Shown here: in pieces, positions 39,296 to 49,199 of the stretch
Numbering within the stretch: the first letter of the stretch is position 1
Layout of the letters: the number at the start of each line of letters is the position of its first letter
DNA from: Bifidobacterium pullorum subsp. gallinarum
GTDB taxonomy: Bacteria; Actinomycetota; Actinomycetes; Actinomycetales; Bifidobacteriaceae
Assembly: GCF_000741215.1 (NCBI RefSeq)
Contig: NZ_JGYX01000001.1
Coordinates: 124,001 to 188,000, forward strand
DNA: 64,000 nt
Direction of reading: 5' to 3'
The notes under the pieces: model-generated
Told to the model about the DNA's origin: nothing
Databases searched by the model: none
What the model saw: the letters and a program-made list of their open reading frames with translations, nothing else
Translations under genes and position numbers: made by a program

Positions 39296-39318
39296 TTGTC
39301 AGCGAACCGCCTTACAAT
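39296..39318 (+). promoter_or_regulatory. RecA-NDp (PafBC-type) promoter before yebC-ruvC
   Basis: TTGTCAGCG, eight bases, then TACAAT. This matches the actinobacterial LexA-independent damage promoter TTGTCRGTG-N8-TAnnnT at all but one position, about 40 bases before the yebC ATG. Confidence 0.72.
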
Positions 39319-39358
39319 CGTTTCGTTTGCATACTATCCGTTCATCCTGAGGAGCATT

Positions 39359-40114
39359 ATGTCAGGTCATTCCAAGTGGGCGACCACCAAGCACAAGAAG
39401 GCCGCCATCGACGCCAAGCGCGGCAAGCTGTTCGCCAAGCTCATCAAGAACATCGAGATCGCGGCCCGTCTGGGCGGCGGCGATCCGGACGGCAACCCGA
39501 CCCTGTACGATGCGATCGTCAAGGCCAAGAAGGCCTCGATGCCGGCCGACAACATCAAGCGCGCCGTCAAGCGCGGCTCCGGTGAGGAAGCCGGCGGCGC
39601 CAACTACGAGGAGATCGTGTACGAGGGGTACGCGCCGGCCGGCGTGGGCCTGATCATCGAGTGCCTGACCGACAACCGCAACCGTGCGGCCGCCGACGTG
39701 CGCTCCACCCTGTCCAAGGGCGGCGGTTCGCTGGCCACCACCGGTTCCGTGAGCTTCAACTTCGAGCGCAAGGGCCAGATCGTGGTGCCGTCCGAGGGCG
39801 TGGACTACGACAACCTGTTCGAGATCGCGGCCGAGGCCGGTGCCGACGACGTGGCCGATGACGGCGAGGTGTTCACCGTCATCACCGAGCCGGGCGATCT
39901 GGTCACCGTCCGCAAGGCCCTGCAGGACGCCGGCATCGACTACGACTCCGCTGATCTCGTGCAGAGCCCGAAGAACGAGGTCGAGCTGAGCCTCGAGGAC
40001 GCCCGCAAGGTCTCCAAGCTCATCGACAACCTGGACGACCTGGACGACGTGCAGAACATCTACAGCAACTGGACCGCCTCCGACGAGGTCATGGCCCAGC
40101 TCGACGAGGAGTGA
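39359..40114 (+). CDS. YebC/PmpR family protein
   Basis: 251 residues with the family start [24 protein letters not shown] and the acidic C-terminal domain. Members have been described as transcription regulators and, for some, as ribosome-associated factors for polyproline translation. The ATG at 39359 has GAGGAG upstream; the longer frame to 39278 overlaps the promoter. ruvC starts seven bases after the stop, so it is the first gene of yebC-ruvC. Confidence 0.95.
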   Translation: MSGHSKWATTKHKKAAIDAKRGKLFAKLIKNIEIAARLGGGDPDGNPTLYDAIVKAKKASMPADNIKRAVKRGSGEEAGGANYEEIVYEGYAPAGVGLIIECLTDNRNRAAADVRSTLSKGGGSLATTGSVSFNFERKGQIVVPSEGVDYDNLFEIAAEAGADDVADDGEVFTVITEPGDLVTVRKALQDAGIDYDSADLVQSPKNEVELSLEDARKVSKLIDNLDDLDDVQNIYSNWTASDEVMAQLDEE

Positions 40115-40121
40115 TCCGCGC

Positions 40122-40703
40122 GTGATCATCATGGGCGTCGACCCCGGGCTCACCCGCTGCGGGGTCGGCGTGATCGAAGCCGGCGTGACCCGCCGGCTTT
40201 CCTTTATCCACGTGGATGTGGTCCGTTCCGACCCGAAGCTTTCGCAGGATCTGCGGCTGCTGGCCATCTACAACGGCCTGGTGGAGAAGATCGAACGCTT
40301 CGCGCCGGACATGGTGTCGATTGAACGCGTGTTCGCGCAGGAGAACCGCAACACCGTGCTCGGCACCGCGCAGGCCGCGGGGCTGGCCATGCTGGCCGCG
40401 GCGCAGCGGGGCATCCCCGTGGCGTTGCACACGCCGACCGAGGCCAAGCTGGCGATCACCGGCAACGGCAAGGCCGAGAAGATCCAGGTGGAGCGCATGG
40501 TGGCCCGCGTCCTGGGGCTGAACACGCTGCCGCAGCCCGCGGATGCCGCCGACGCGCTCAGCGTGGCCATCTGCCATGCACTGAGGCCGCAGGGCGCCCT
40601 GCAGGGCGGCGAACGCGAACAGCATCTGACGCCGGCGCAACGTCGGTGGGCCGAAGCCAGCCAGCAGGCGACCCGTCGCCACGGCGCCCGACGCGACATG
40701 TAG
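40122..40703 (+). CDS. ruvC: Holliday junction resolvase RuvC
   Basis: 193 residues. It cleaves Holliday junctions after RuvAB branch migration. Catalytic acids are visible in MGVDPG (Asp7), SIERVF (Glu about 68) and the [12 protein letters not shown] block (about 140). The GTG start at 40122 is four codons before MGV. It ends in a basic tail (RRHGARRDM) whose coding DNA is repeated downstream at 40757. ruvA starts 126 bases later. Confidence 0.96.
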   Translation: MIIMGVDPGLTRCGVGVIEAGVTRRLSFIHVDVVRSDPKLSQDLRLLAIYNGLVEKIERFAPDMVSIERVFAQENRNTVLGTAQAAGLAMLAAAQRGIPVALHTPTEAKLAITGNGKAEKIQVERMVARVLGLNTLPQPADAADALSVAICHALRPQGALQGGEREQHLTPAQRRWAEASQQATRRHGARRDM

Positions 40704-40787
40704 ACGATGCGCCAGCGTCACGACGCATCAACGTCACGATGCGTCAGTGTCCGCAGGTCGCCACGGCGTCCGACGCGACCTGTACAC
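40675..40787 (+). repeat. 31-bp direct repeat flanking a 16-bp tandem repeat
   Basis: 40675-40705 (the ruvC 3' end) and 40757-40787 match at 28 of 31 positions, beginning GTCGCCACGGCG. Between them GCGTCACGACGCATCA (40715-40730) is followed directly by ACGTCACGATGCGTCA. It looks like a local duplication next to the ruvA promoter. Confidence 0.8.
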
Positions 40788-40789
40788 TG

Positions 40790-40805
40790 TCGAACGGATG
40801 TTCGA
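40790..40805. promoter_or_regulatory. LexA (SOS) box upstream of ruvA
   Basis: TCGAACGGATGTTCGA, a perfect LexA operator (extended to GTCGAAC...GTTCGAC), 24 bases before the ruvA ATG. ruvAB should be SOS-induced. Confidence 0.88.
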
Positions 40806-40829
40806 CTATCGACCCGCCGGAGGTGAATG

Positions 40830-41447
40830 ATGATCGGCTTGCTCAACGGCCATGTGGAATCGGTGGACGCCGATGCCGCGCTGATCAGCGTGGGGGGAGT
40901 GGGCTATGAGGTGCGCATGCCCGCCGCCGACCTGTCGGCCCTGCACGCCGGGCAGGAGACCCGCGTGTTCACCTCGCTCAACGTGTCCCAGGATGCCGTG
41001 ACGCTGTACGGGTTTCTGACGCAGGCGTCCAAGCGCATGTTCCTGCAGCTGCAGAAGGTCAGCGGCATCGGCCCCAAGGTGGCGCTGTCGCTGCTGTCCA
41101 CACTGCCGCCCGACCGTCTGGCCCGCGCCGTGGCGGACGGTGACGCCGCCGCGCTGGCCAAGGCCCCGGGCCTGGGCAAGAAGGGCGCGCAGAAGATCAT
41201 CCTGGAGCTCAAGGGGTCGATCGACCTGAGCCAGATCGAAGGGTCGTCCGTACCCGCGGCGGCGCAGGTCGACACCGGTTCGATGCAGGTGGTCGAAGGC
41301 CTGATGTCGCTGGGGTGGAGGCAGCAGGACGCCGAGCACGCCGTGCATGAGGTCTGCGTGGAGGAGCATATCGAAACGCCGCTGACGAATCAGGACATAC
41401 CCCGCGTGCTCAAACTCGCGTTGAGCGCCCTGGACCGCGGAAGGTGA
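40830..41447 (+). CDS. ruvA: Holliday junction branch migration protein RuvA
   Basis: 205 residues. OB-fold at 1-62, tandem helix-hairpin-helix domain at about 70-135 ([13 protein letters not shown] and [13 protein letters not shown]), and a C-terminal RuvB-binding domain after a flexible linker. Two ATG codons lie in tandem; I chose 40830 because GGAGG at 40819-40823 is then six bases away. ruvB follows at once. Confidence 0.95.
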   Translation: MIGLLNGHVESVDADAALISVGGVGYEVRMPAADLSALHAGQETRVFTSLNVSQDAVTLYGFLTQASKRMFLQLQKVSGIGPKVALSLLSTLPPDRLARAVADGDAAALAKAPGLGKKGAQKIILELKGSIDLSQIEGSSVPAAAQVDTGSMQVVEGLMSLGWRQQDAEHAVHEVCVEEHIETPLTNQDIPRVLKLALSALDRGR

Positions 41448-41460
41448 GGTGACCGGTCAC

Positions 41461-42525
41461 ATGGCAGAACACGCATTCGCGCAGACCGACAACAGCGGTG
41501 TGAACGAGGAGTCCCTACGCATGGTCTCCGCCACGCCGATCGGCAACGAGCCCGTCAGCGACGAGGAGCTGCGCCCCCACGTCCTTGACGGCTTCATCGG
41601 GCAGCCGCGGCTGAAGGCCCAGCTGCAGCTGTTCCTGGACGCCGCCCGCAAACGCGAGGTCCCGCCGGACCACATCCTGCTGGCCGGCCCTCCAGGCTTG
41701 GGCAAGACCACGTTGGCCATGATCGTGGCCAACGAGCTTGCAGTGCCGATCCGGGTGACCTCCGGACCCGCCATCCAGCATGCGGGCGACCTGGCCTCGA
41801 TCCTCAGCTCCTTGGATGCCGGGGAGGTGCTGTTCATCGACGAGATCCACCGTCTGCCGCGGGCCGCCGAGGAGCTGCTGTACATCGCCATGGAGGATTT
41901 CCGCGTGGACGTCATGGTCGGCAAGGGGCCAGGCGCCACATCCATTCCGCTGACGCTGCCGCGCTTCACCGTTATCGGCGCCACCACGCGCGAGGGTATG
42001 CTGCCCTCTCCGCTGCGCGCCCGGTTCGGCTTCACCGCGCACCTCGACTTCTATCCCAAGGAGGAGCTGGAGAAGCTCATCGAACGCTCCGCCGCCGTGC
42101 TGGGCATCAACCTGGCCGAGGGCTCCGCCGTGCAGCTGGCCATGCGTTCGCGCGGCACGCCGCGTATCGCCAACCGGCTGCTGCGCCGTGTGCGGGATTG
42201 GGCCATCGTGCACAATCTGTCCGCCGTGCAGCCGGATGACGTGTGCGAGGCGCTGGCGCTGTACCAGATCGACACCGAGGGACTGGACCGGCTCGATATC
42301 GCCGTGCTGAACGCCATCGTCTGTCATTTCAACGGCGGCCCCGTGGGCCTGAACAACCTCTCGGCCATGGTGGGCGAGGAGTCCGAAACCGTGGAGACGG
42401 TCTGCGAGCCATATCTGGTGCGCGAGGGCTTCCTGATCCGCACGCCGAAGGGGCGCGTGGCCACCGCCAAGGCCTGGGAACATCTGGGCCTCAAGCCTCA
42501 GGATGATGTCAGCAAGCTATTCTAA
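41461..42525 (+). CDS. ruvB: Holliday junction helicase RuvB
   Basis: 354 residues; the AAA+ motor of branch migration. Walker A is [11 protein letters not shown] (about 78), Walker B FIDEIHRL, sensor 1 GATTREGML, and a C-terminal winged helix follows ([22 protein letters not shown]). The ATG at 41461 is preferred; a GTG at 41449 in the same frame overlaps the AAGGTGAGG ribosome site. It lies 13 bases after ruvA. Confidence 0.95.
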   Translation: MAEHAFAQTDNSGVNEESLRMVSATPIGNEPVSDEELRPHVLDGFIGQPRLKAQLQLFLDAARKREVPPDHILLAGPPGLGKTTLAMIVANELAVPIRVTSGPAIQHAGDLASILSSLDAGEVLFIDEIHRLPRAAEELLYIAMEDFRVDVMVGKGPGATSIPLTLPRFTVIGATTREGMLPSPLRARFGFTAHLDFYPKEELEKLIERSAAVLGINLAEGSAVQLAMRSRGTPRIANRLLRRVRDWAIVHNLSAVQPDDVCEALALYQIDTEGLDRLDIAVLNAIVCHFNGGPVGLNNLSAMVGEESETVETVCEPYLVREGFLIRTPKGRVATAKAWEHLGLKPQDDVSKLF

Positions 42526-42582
42526 AATCTGAGTTTTGGACAATGTAGCGGCGCTCGCGCCGGCACTCGTAAGGAGATATTC

Positions 42583-43008
42583 GTGGATTTCGTGCTTATG
42601 ATCGTCATTCTTGTCGCCCTGATCGCCATGATGTGGTGGCAGTCCCGCAAGGCCAAGCAGCAGCAGCAGGAGCGCAAGGACTTCCGCGAGAGCCTGCAGC
42701 CGGGCACCGAGATCATCACCATCGGCGGCATCATCGGCAAGGTGGTGTCGGTCGATGTCGAGTATGAGGAGATCGTCATCGACTCCGAGGGATCGCTGCT
42801 GCGTTTCGGCTTCAACGCCATCAGCCGCGAGTACACCCGTCCGGCGTTCGTGCATGACGACGAGGTGGACGAGAACGGCAACCCGCTGCCGCAGGATGAC
42901 GAGCAGGGTCAGGTGCCAATGGACGACGCCATCGAGACGGCCCCGGAACCCGCCGAGGTCATCGAGACCTCCGAAGCCGGCGACACCGCCGACACCGAGT
43001 CGAAGTAG
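42583..43008 (+). CDS. yajC: Preprotein translocase accessory subunit YajC
   Basis: 141 residues. One N-terminal TM (about 1-18, ending in MMWWQSRKAKQQQQ), the conserved soluble block (LQPGTEIITIGGIIGKVVSVD), and a long acidic Asp/Glu/Pro tail. It works with SecDF, which is not in this window. The GTG at 42583 follows AAGGAG. Downstream of ruvB, as is common. Confidence 0.94.
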   Translation: MDFVLMIVILVALIAMMWWQSRKAKQQQQERKDFRESLQPGTEIITIGGIIGKVVSVDVEYEEIVIDSEGSLLRFGFNAISREYTRPAFVHDDEVDENGNPLPQDDEQGQVPMDDAIETAPEPAEVIETSEAGDTADTESK

Positions 43009-43055
43009 CACCGCACACGGCAATTCGGACAAATCAAGAAAGGCAGGGACATCGC

Positions 43056-43640
43056 ATGGCCGCGCAATCGGATATTCGCATCAACCGACTGGCACTGGTG
43101 GGAGAGGAGAACGCGGACCATGTGATGTCCCTGATTCGTTCCATCCCCGGTTTCCCCAAGGAAGGCATCATCTTCCGCGACTTCATGCCCGTGCTTGCCG
43201 ACGCCAGGGGCCTGAGCATCCTGATGGACGCCCTGGAGGCCGCGCTGCCGGTTCCCGCCGATCAGTTCGACGCCGTGGCGGGCCTGGAGGCCCGTGGATT
43301 CCTGTTCGGCCCCGCGCTGGCCGCACGTCTGGGCAAGGGGTTCGTCGCGGTGCGCAAGGCCGGCAAGCTGCCGCCGGAAACCGTGCATGAGGACTATGCG
43401 CTCGAATACGGCACGGCCAGCATCGAGATCGAGACCTCGGCCGTCAAACCGGGCGATCGTGTGCTGGTGGTGGATGACCTGATCGCCACCGGCGGCACCG
43501 CCAAGGCGGCCGCCGACCTCATCGAGAAGTGCGGCGGCACCGTGGTGGGATTCAGCTTTGTCATGGAACTCGAAGGACTGTCCGGAACCGACGTGCTGGC
43601 GGGATACCCGCTGAGCACGCTGGTCACCATGCCGGCCTGA
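43056..43640 (+). CDS. apt: Adenine phosphoribosyltransferase
   Basis: 194 residues. It converts adenine and PRPP to AMP (salvage). The PRPP loop is VLVVDDLIATGGT (about 130-142), with the PGFPKEGIIFRDF and GLEARGFLFGPALA blocks N-terminal. The ATG follows GAAAGGCAGGG. sucC follows 39 bases later on the same strand, possibly one transcript. Confidence 0.96.
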   Translation: MAAQSDIRINRLALVGEENADHVMSLIRSIPGFPKEGIIFRDFMPVLADARGLSILMDALEAALPVPADQFDAVAGLEARGFLFGPALAARLGKGFVAVRKAGKLPPETVHEDYALEYGTASIEIETSAVKPGDRVLVVDDLIATGGTAKAAADLIEKCGGTVVGFSFVMELEGLSGTDVLAGYPLSTLVTMPA

Positions 43641-43679
43641 ACGTCAACGTATCAATCACCATCGAAGAGGGAAAGCCTG

Positions 43680-44876
43680 ATGGATCTTTACGAATATCAA
43701 GCCAGGGAGCTGCTGGACGAGCAGGGGATCCCGACGCCGCGCGCCATCTTCGCGCAGAACTCCCATGAGGTCGCCGAGGCGGCCGACGCACTGGGCTATC
43801 CGTGCGTGGTGAAGGCCCAGGTCAAGATCGGGCACCGCGGCCAGGCCGGCGGCGTCAAGCTCGCCCGTACCCGTGATGAAGCCGTGCTGGCCGCCGAGCA
43901 GATCCTGCCGATGACCATCCACGGGCACAAGGTCCACGGCGTGCTGGTGGCGGAAGCCAAGAACATCCTGCACGAGTATTACGTGTCGATCTCCGTGGAC
44001 CGCTCCTCCCGTGATTTCGACGTGCTGGCCACCGCTAACGGCGGCACGGAAGTGGAGGAGATCGCCAAGGAGCATCCCGAAGCCGTCAAGCGCCTGCATA
44101 TCACCTCGCTGGAGGACTTCGACATCGAGGCGGCGCGGCGGATGGCGAACGCCATCGGCTTCTACCACGCCGACGTGGAGCAGGCCGCGCAGATCCTACT
44201 CAAGATGTGGCGCTGTTTCAAGGACAACGACGCCACGTTGGTGGAGATCAACCCGTTGGCCAAGATCGGCGATCCCGACGATGAGTCATCCAAGTCGCTG
44301 TGCGCGTTGGACGCCAAGATCTCGCTGGACGGCAACGCCGCGTTCCGCCATGACGGTTGGCGGCGGTTCGAGGACCCCGTCCACGAGGATCCGTTCGAGC
44401 GCCGGGCCAACGAGCACGGGCTGCACTACGTGCACCTGCACGGCGAGGTCGGCGTCATCGGCAATGGCGCGGGACTGGTGATGAGCTCGCTCGATGCGGT
44501 CTCCGGGGCCGGCGAGGACCAGGGCACCGGCATCAAGCCGGCGAACTTCCTCGACATCGGCGGTGGCGCCTCGGCGGAGGTCATGAAGGAAAGCCTGCAG
44601 ATCGTGCTCTCCGACCCCCAGGTGGAGTCGGTGTTCATCAACGTCTACGGCGGCATCACCTCCTGCGAGCAGGTGGCCGAGGGCATCCTGGAGGCCATCG
44701 ACGTATTGGAGGGCTCCAAGCCCATCGTGGTCAGGTTCGACGGCAACGCCGCGGCCGAAGGCCTGCGGATCCTTGCGGAGTCCCGCAACCCCAACATCCA
44801 CGTGTGCACCACCATGGAGGAGGCGGCCCAGCTCGCCGCCCGTATCGCCGCCGACGTCAAGGAGGGACAGGCATGA
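43680..44876 (+). CDS. sucC: Succinyl-CoA ligase, beta subunit
   Basis: 398 residues. ATP-grasp N-domain ([37 protein letters not shown]) and C-terminal CoA-ligase domain ([17 protein letters not shown]). It forms succinyl-CoA or makes ATP from it, with SucD. The ATG follows GAGGGAAAGCCTG. Its stop overlaps the sucD start (ATGA). Bifidobacteria lack a full TCA cycle, so the enzyme probably serves biosynthesis. Confidence 0.96.
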   Translation: MDLYEYQARELLDEQGIPTPRAIFAQNSHEVAEAADALGYPCVVKAQVKIGHRGQAGGVKLARTRDEAVLAAEQILPMTIHGHKVHGVLVAEAKNILHEYYVSISVDRSSRDFDVLATANGGTEVEEIAKEHPEAVKRLHITSLEDFDIEAARRMANAIGFYHADVEQAAQILLKMWRCFKDNDATLVEINPLAKIGDPDDESSKSLCALDAKISLDGNAAFRHDGWRRFEDPVHEDPFERRANEHGLHYVHLHGEVGVIGNGAGLVMSSLDAVSGAGEDQGTGIKPANFLDIGGGASAEVMKESLQIVLSDPQVESVFINVYGGITSCEQVAEGILEAIDVLEGSKPIVVRFDGNAAAEGLRILAESRNPNIHVCTTMEEAAQLAARIAADVKEGQA

Positions 44877-45799
44877 GCACGTTCATCGAAGACAACGCCC
44901 CGGTCATCGTCCAGGGCATGACCGGGCATCAGGGCATGACGCACACCGCCCGCATGCTCAAGGCCGGTACCAACATCGTGGGCGGCGTCAACCCGCGCAA
45001 GGCCGGCACCGCGGTCACCTTCCCCGGCGCACGACAGGGCGCGGATGCGCAGATTCCGGTGTACGCCACCTGTGCGGACGCCCGCACCGCCACCGGCGCC
45101 AAGGCCAGCGTGGTATTCGTGCCGCCCCGTTTCGCCAAGGACGCCATCGTGGAGGCCATCGAGGCGGGCATCGAACTGATCGTCGTCATCACCGAAGGCA
45201 TTCCCGTCGCGGATTCGGCGTACTGCGTCGAACTCGCCCTGCAGCACGGGGTGCGCATCGTCGGGCCGAATTGCCCGGGGCTCATCACCCTGCCGTCCAC
45301 GCCGGATGGTCATGGCGTGAACCTGGGCATCATCCCCGACGGCATCGTGCCCCGCGGCCCGCTGGGCCTGGTGTCCAAGTCCGGCACGCTGACCTATCAG
45401 CTGATGGGGGAGCTGTCCGATATCGGCTTCACGGCCTGTCTTGGTGCGGGCGGCGACCCAATCGTCGGCACCACGTTGCAGGAGGCGCTGAAGGTGTTCG
45501 AGGCCGACGAGGACACCCGGGCCGTGGTCATGATCGGCGAGATCGGCGGGACCGCCGAGCAGGAGGCCGCCGCTTGGGCCGCAACGCATATGACCAAGCC
45601 GATCGTCGCCTACATCGCGGGGTTCACCGCGCCCGAAGGCAAGCAGATGGGCCATGCCGGCGCCATCGTCTCCGGAGGCAAGGGCACGGCGCAGGACAAG
45701 AAGGAAGCCCTTGAGGCGGTCGGCATCCGAGTCGGACGCACCCCTGGTCAGGCCGCCGCATTCATGCGTGAGATCCTGGAGGAACGCCACATCGTATGA
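44873..45799 (+). CDS. sucD: Succinyl-CoA ligase, alpha subunit
   Basis: 308 residues. CoA-binding Rossmann domain ([22 protein letters not shown]), NCPGLI block, and the phosphorylated His in [13 protein letters not shown] (about 262). The start is coupled to sucC. Its stop overlaps the next gene's ATG at 45796. Confidence 0.96.
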   Translation: MSTFIEDNAPVIVQGMTGHQGMTHTARMLKAGTNIVGGVNPRKAGTAVTFPGARQGADAQIPVYATCADARTATGAKASVVFVPPRFAKDAIVEAIEAGIELIVVITEGIPVADSAYCVELALQHGVRIVGPNCPGLITLPSTPDGHGVNLGIIPDGIVPRGPLGLVSKSGTLTYQLMGELSDIGFTACLGAGGDPIVGTTLQEALKVFEADEDTRAVVMIGEIGGTAEQEAAAWAATHMTKPIVAYIAGFTAPEGKQMGHAGAIVSGGKGTAQDKKEALEAVGIRVGRTPGQAAAFMREILEERHIV

Positions 45800-47160
45800 A
45801 CGGCGTCGTCAAGGGATTGTGCAAAGGCGCCGCCGTTTCGGCGGTCACGGTGGTCATTGCCCTGACCGGCGTCGGGTTCTATCTGGCGCTGATGCTGCTG
45901 GTGATCGCCATGGAGGAGGGCGGCGAGAACCTGACCGTGCACGCCCTGCCGTTCGCGCAGACCACGCTGCTGCTCGCCCAGGGCATCGGCTTCGACTGGG
46001 GCGCGTTCCGCCTGACGATCACGCCGCTTCTGCTGACGTTGCTGATCATCGGCATGATCCGTGCCTGGTGCCTGCGATGGGGAACCGGCTGGCCGGTTTT
46101 CCTGGGCGGCCTATGCACATGGACGGCCATCACGGCGGGTATGGCGGGCAATGTGGAGGCGACTCTGATCGACCCGTGGTGGCTGATGCTCGCGAAATCC
46201 GCGGCGGTGTTCACCTTCGGCTTCGGCACCGCGGTATTCGGTTCCCCCGCCACACGCGAATCCCTGTCCGAACGGTATCGCGCCCTAACCGGCGCCGTGG
46301 TTCGACGCATCGGCCGTGTATCCGCCGCGACCGGAGCCATCATCATCGCGATCTATCTCATCCTGGGCACCGGAACGGTTCTGGTGTGGGCCATCCGCAA
46401 CCACGGCACCGTGGCGGAATTGTTCTCACTGGCCGATATGCAGATCGGGTCGCGAATCCTGACCACCATAGCCTGCGTCGTCTGGCTGCCGAACCTGTGC
46501 CTGTGGGGACTGTCCTGGGTGTTCGGCGGCGGGTTCTCCGTCGGCGATGTGGCCACGTTCACCCTGTGGGTCAGCCGATCCGATGGGCTTCCGGCCGTTC
46601 CTGTGTTCGGCGTGTTCCCCGACGCCGTCGATAACGATCCGCTGAGGATCGTGCTGATGCTGCTGCCGCTGGTCATCGGGTTGATCGCCGGACTGACGGT
46701 TATGCTGCTGCCCCGGTGCTTCGGCATCGGCATACCCCGCACCTTCCAGGAATACGACCATCGTTCGATCGCGAAGGACTTCATCTGCTCCGCGGTGGCG
46801 CTATGTCTCACCGCAGCCATGGTATCGGTGGCGTTCGCCGCGCTGTTCGCCTGCTCCAACGGCGCGTTGGGGCATCAGCGGCTCAGCCATGTCGGTGTGG
46901 ATGTGATGCAATCCACGCGCATCATCGGCCAAGCCACGCTGGTGGGTCTGTTCACCGCCTGGCTGCTGGTGTTGGTTGGCGTCTACGCGGTTTTCGGGAT
47001 ACGCTGGGCTCGGGAGCGCCACACCGGTCAACGCCGGGAAAGGATTTCACAGCCGCATGACGGCGTGACCAATCATGAATCCGCCATTACACCCCGTGTG
47101 GTGAATTCAACGCATCAAGCGAAGGAGGAACAGGGTGACAACAACGAATCGGCCGATTAG
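45796..47160 (+). CDS. PerM-like (DUF6350) membrane protein
   Basis: 454 residues and about eight to ten TM segments, with a polar C-terminus (about 420-454). It begins at ATGA overlapping sucD and ends 26 bases inside purH. The place between sucCD and purH is that of mycobacterial PerM (Rv0955), a division-linked membrane protein of the DUF6350 family. Family assignment rests on this position and on hydrophobicity, not on short motifs. Confidence 0.75.
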   Translation: MNGVVKGLCKGAAVSAVTVVIALTGVGFYLALMLLVIAMEEGGENLTVHALPFAQTTLLLAQGIGFDWGAFRLTITPLLLTLLIIGMIRAWCLRWGTGWPVFLGGLCTWTAITAGMAGNVEATLIDPWWLMLAKSAAVFTFGFGTAVFGSPATRESLSERYRALTGAVVRRIGRVSAATGAIIIAIYLILGTGTVLVWAIRNHGTVAELFSLADMQIGSRILTTIACVVWLPNLCLWGLSWVFGGGFSVGDVATFTLWVSRSDGLPAVPVFGVFPDAVDNDPLRIVLMLLPLVIGLIAGLTVMLLPRCFGIGIPRTFQEYDHRSIAKDFICSAVALCLTAAMVSVAFAALFACSNGALGHQRLSHVGVDVMQSTRIIGQATLVGLFTAWLLVLVGVYAVFGIRWARERHTGQRRERISQPHDGVTNHESAITPRVVNSTHQAKEEQGDNNESAD

Positions 47161-48763
47161 GCGTGCGCTGGTATCGGTCTTCCACAAGGAAGGCATCGAG
47201 GTTCTGGCCAAGGCCTTCATTGAAGCGGGCACCGAGGTGGTGTCCACGGGTTCCACGGCGCACCGTCTTGCCGAGCTTGGCGTGCCGGTCATCGAGGTGT
47301 CCGAAGTCACCGGCTTCCCCGAAAGCCTTGACGGTCGCGTCAAGACCCTGGATCCGCATATCCATGCCGGCATCCTGGCGGATATGACCAATCCGGATCA
47401 TGCCGCCCAGCTGGAGCAGCTCGGCATCAAGCCGTTCGACCTGGTGGTGGTGAACCTGTATCCGTTCGCCGACACCGTGCGTTCCGGCGCCGACGAGGCG
47501 GCGACGATCGAGAAGATCGACATCGGCGGCCCCTCCATGGTGCGTGGCGCGGCCAAGAACAACGCCACCGTGGCGATCGTGACCGATCCGGCGGATTACG
47601 CCCTGGTCGCCGCCCGTGTGGCCGACGGCACCGGCTTCTCGTTGGAGGAGCGCCGCTGGCTTGCAGCCAAGGCGTTCGCGCACACCGCGGCATACGATGC
47701 CACCATCAACGAGTGGACCGCCAAGCATTGGCCGAAGCCGGCCAGCGTCGACACCGCGCAGGCCGATGACGTAACGCCCGTGGACGAGGCCAAGTTCCCG
47801 GCCACGTTCACCCGCACCTGGGACCGCGCCCATGTGTTGCGCTACGGCGAGAACCCGCACCAGCAGGCGGCGCTGTATCTCGATCCGCTGAACCAGCACG
47901 GCTTCGCCCACGCCGAACAGCTCGGCGGCAAGCCGATGAGCTACAACAACTACGTGGACGCCGACGCGGCATGGCGTGCGGTGTGGGATTTCGCCCCGCA
48001 GATCGCCGTGGCCGTGGTCAAGCACAACAACCCGTGCGGCCTGGCCGTCGGCGGCACCGTGGCCGAGGCGCATCGCAAGGCGCATGCCTGCGATCCGATG
48101 AGCGCCTACGGCGGTGTGATCGCCGCGAACTCCACGGTGACGCTTGAGATGGCGGAAGGCGTCCGCCCGATCTTCACCGAGGTCATCGTCGCCCCCGATT
48201 ACGAGCCGGAGGCGCTGGAGCTGCTGCAGACCAAGAAGAAGAACCTGCGCATCCTCAAGGTCACCGAACCGCCGAAGGCCAAGACCCAGTTCCGTGCCAT
48301 CGACGGCGGGCTGCTCGTGCAGTCCACCGATCTGATCGACGCCACCGGCGACGACCCGAACGCATGGAAGCTGGTTTCCGGCGAACCCGCGGACGCCGAG
48401 ACGCTGAAGGATCTGGAGTTCGCCTGGCGCGCCGTGCGCTGCGTGAAGTCCAACGCCATCCTGCTGGCGCACGACAGCGCCACCGTGGGCATCGGCATGG
48501 GCCAGGTCAACCGCGTCGACTCCTGCAACCTGGCCGTGGAACGCGCCAACACGCTGGCTGACGGCGCCGACCGCGCCACCGGTTCGGTGGCGGCCTCCGA
48601 CGCGTTCTTCCCGTTCGCCGACGGCGCCGAGATCCTCATCAACGCCGGTGTGAAGGCCATCGTGCAGCCCGGCGGATCGATTCGCGACGAAGAGGTGTTC
48701 GAGGCGGCGCGCAAGGCCGGCGTGACGATGTACGTCACCGGCACCCGCCACTTCTTCCACTGA
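47135..48763 (+). CDS. purH: Bifunctional AICAR transformylase/IMP cyclohydrolase
   Basis: 542 residues; the last two steps of IMP synthesis. The N-terminal MGS-like cyclohydrolase domain has [13 protein letters not shown] and [14 protein letters not shown]. The C-terminal transformylase has [20 protein letters not shown] (with the catalytic Lys-His) and the final TGTRHFFH. The GTG at 47135 follows GAAGGAGG, overlapping the PerM-like gene by 26 bases. purN, next to it in mycobacteria, is absent here. Confidence 0.97.
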   Translation: MTTTNRPIRRALVSVFHKEGIEVLAKAFIEAGTEVVSTGSTAHRLAELGVPVIEVSEVTGFPESLDGRVKTLDPHIHAGILADMTNPDHAAQLEQLGIKPFDLVVVNLYPFADTVRSGADEAATIEKIDIGGPSMVRGAAKNNATVAIVTDPADYALVAARVADGTGFSLEERRWLAAKAFAHTAAYDATINEWTAKHWPKPASVDTAQADDVTPVDEAKFPATFTRTWDRAHVLRYGENPHQQAALYLDPLNQHGFAHAEQLGGKPMSYNNYVDADAAWRAVWDFAPQIAVAVVKHNNPCGLAVGGTVAEAHRKAHACDPMSAYGGVIAANSTVTLEMAEGVRPIFTEVIVAPDYEPEALELLQTKKKNLRILKVTEPPKAKTQFRAIDGGLLVQSTDLIDATGDDPNAWKLVSGEPADAETLKDLEFAWRAVRCVKSNAILLAHDSATVGIGMGQVNRVDSCNLAVERANTLADGADRATGSVAASDAFFPFADGAEILINAGVKAIVQPGGSIRDEEVFEAARKAGVTMYVTGTRHFFH

Positions 48764-48790
48764 TCGGTACGCACGCATCGCCGATTGCGT

Positions 48791-48831
48791 GAAGGGCCTT
48801 GGACCGGGTCGATACCCGTCCAGGGCCCTTC
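48791..48831 (+). terminator. Hairpin after purH
   Basis: GAAGGGCC pairs with GGCCCTTC and an inner CGGGT-CGAT-ACCCG stem. No long T-run. Confidence 0.7.
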
Positions 48832-48911
48832 GCATACCCGCCTGCCATGCAGCGCGTGTATATTGGTTGAGGTATTGATACGTATTGACGGACGACCGAC
48901 GAGGAGCACCG

Positions 48912-49199
48912 ATGGCAGAACACCCCAGGGTTTCCGAAGAGCATGAGGGCAAACCGGCGTTCGAATGGGCCGTCGCCATTTTGGTCGTGGTCTCCGCCGT
49001 CGTCGCATTCCTCGGATACACGATGGCCGCCACGGTGATCATCGCCGTGACGGCCATCGTAACCGGCATCATCCGGTTGGCGCTGCGGGACCGCAGCCCG
49101 TGGAAGGTGAGGTCAGTGGGATTCGACTCCTTCATCGGCATCGCCCTGGGCGTCGGTCTGCTGGCCACCTACTTCAGCATCGGCATGCTCATCGGCTGA
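48912..49199 (+). CDS. DUF3017 small membrane protein
   Basis: 95 residues. The N-terminus is polar (about 18 residues), with three hydrophobic segments (about 20-38, 41-58 and 74-93). The size and layout fit DUF3017 proteins, which in actinobacteria lie near purH/folD. The ATG at 48912 follows GAGGAGCACC. The last 87 bases overlap the end of the aquaporin gene on the other strand. Confidence 0.75.
   Translation: MAEHPRVSEEHEGKPAFEWAVAILVVVSAVVAFLGYTMAATVIIAVTAIVTGIIRLALRDRSPWKVRSVGFDSFIGIALGVGLLATYFSIGMLIG

Noticed and set aside
40715..40746. Tandem 16-bp repeats as a CRISPR-like array
   Set aside because: Only two adjacent units without spacers and no cas genes.
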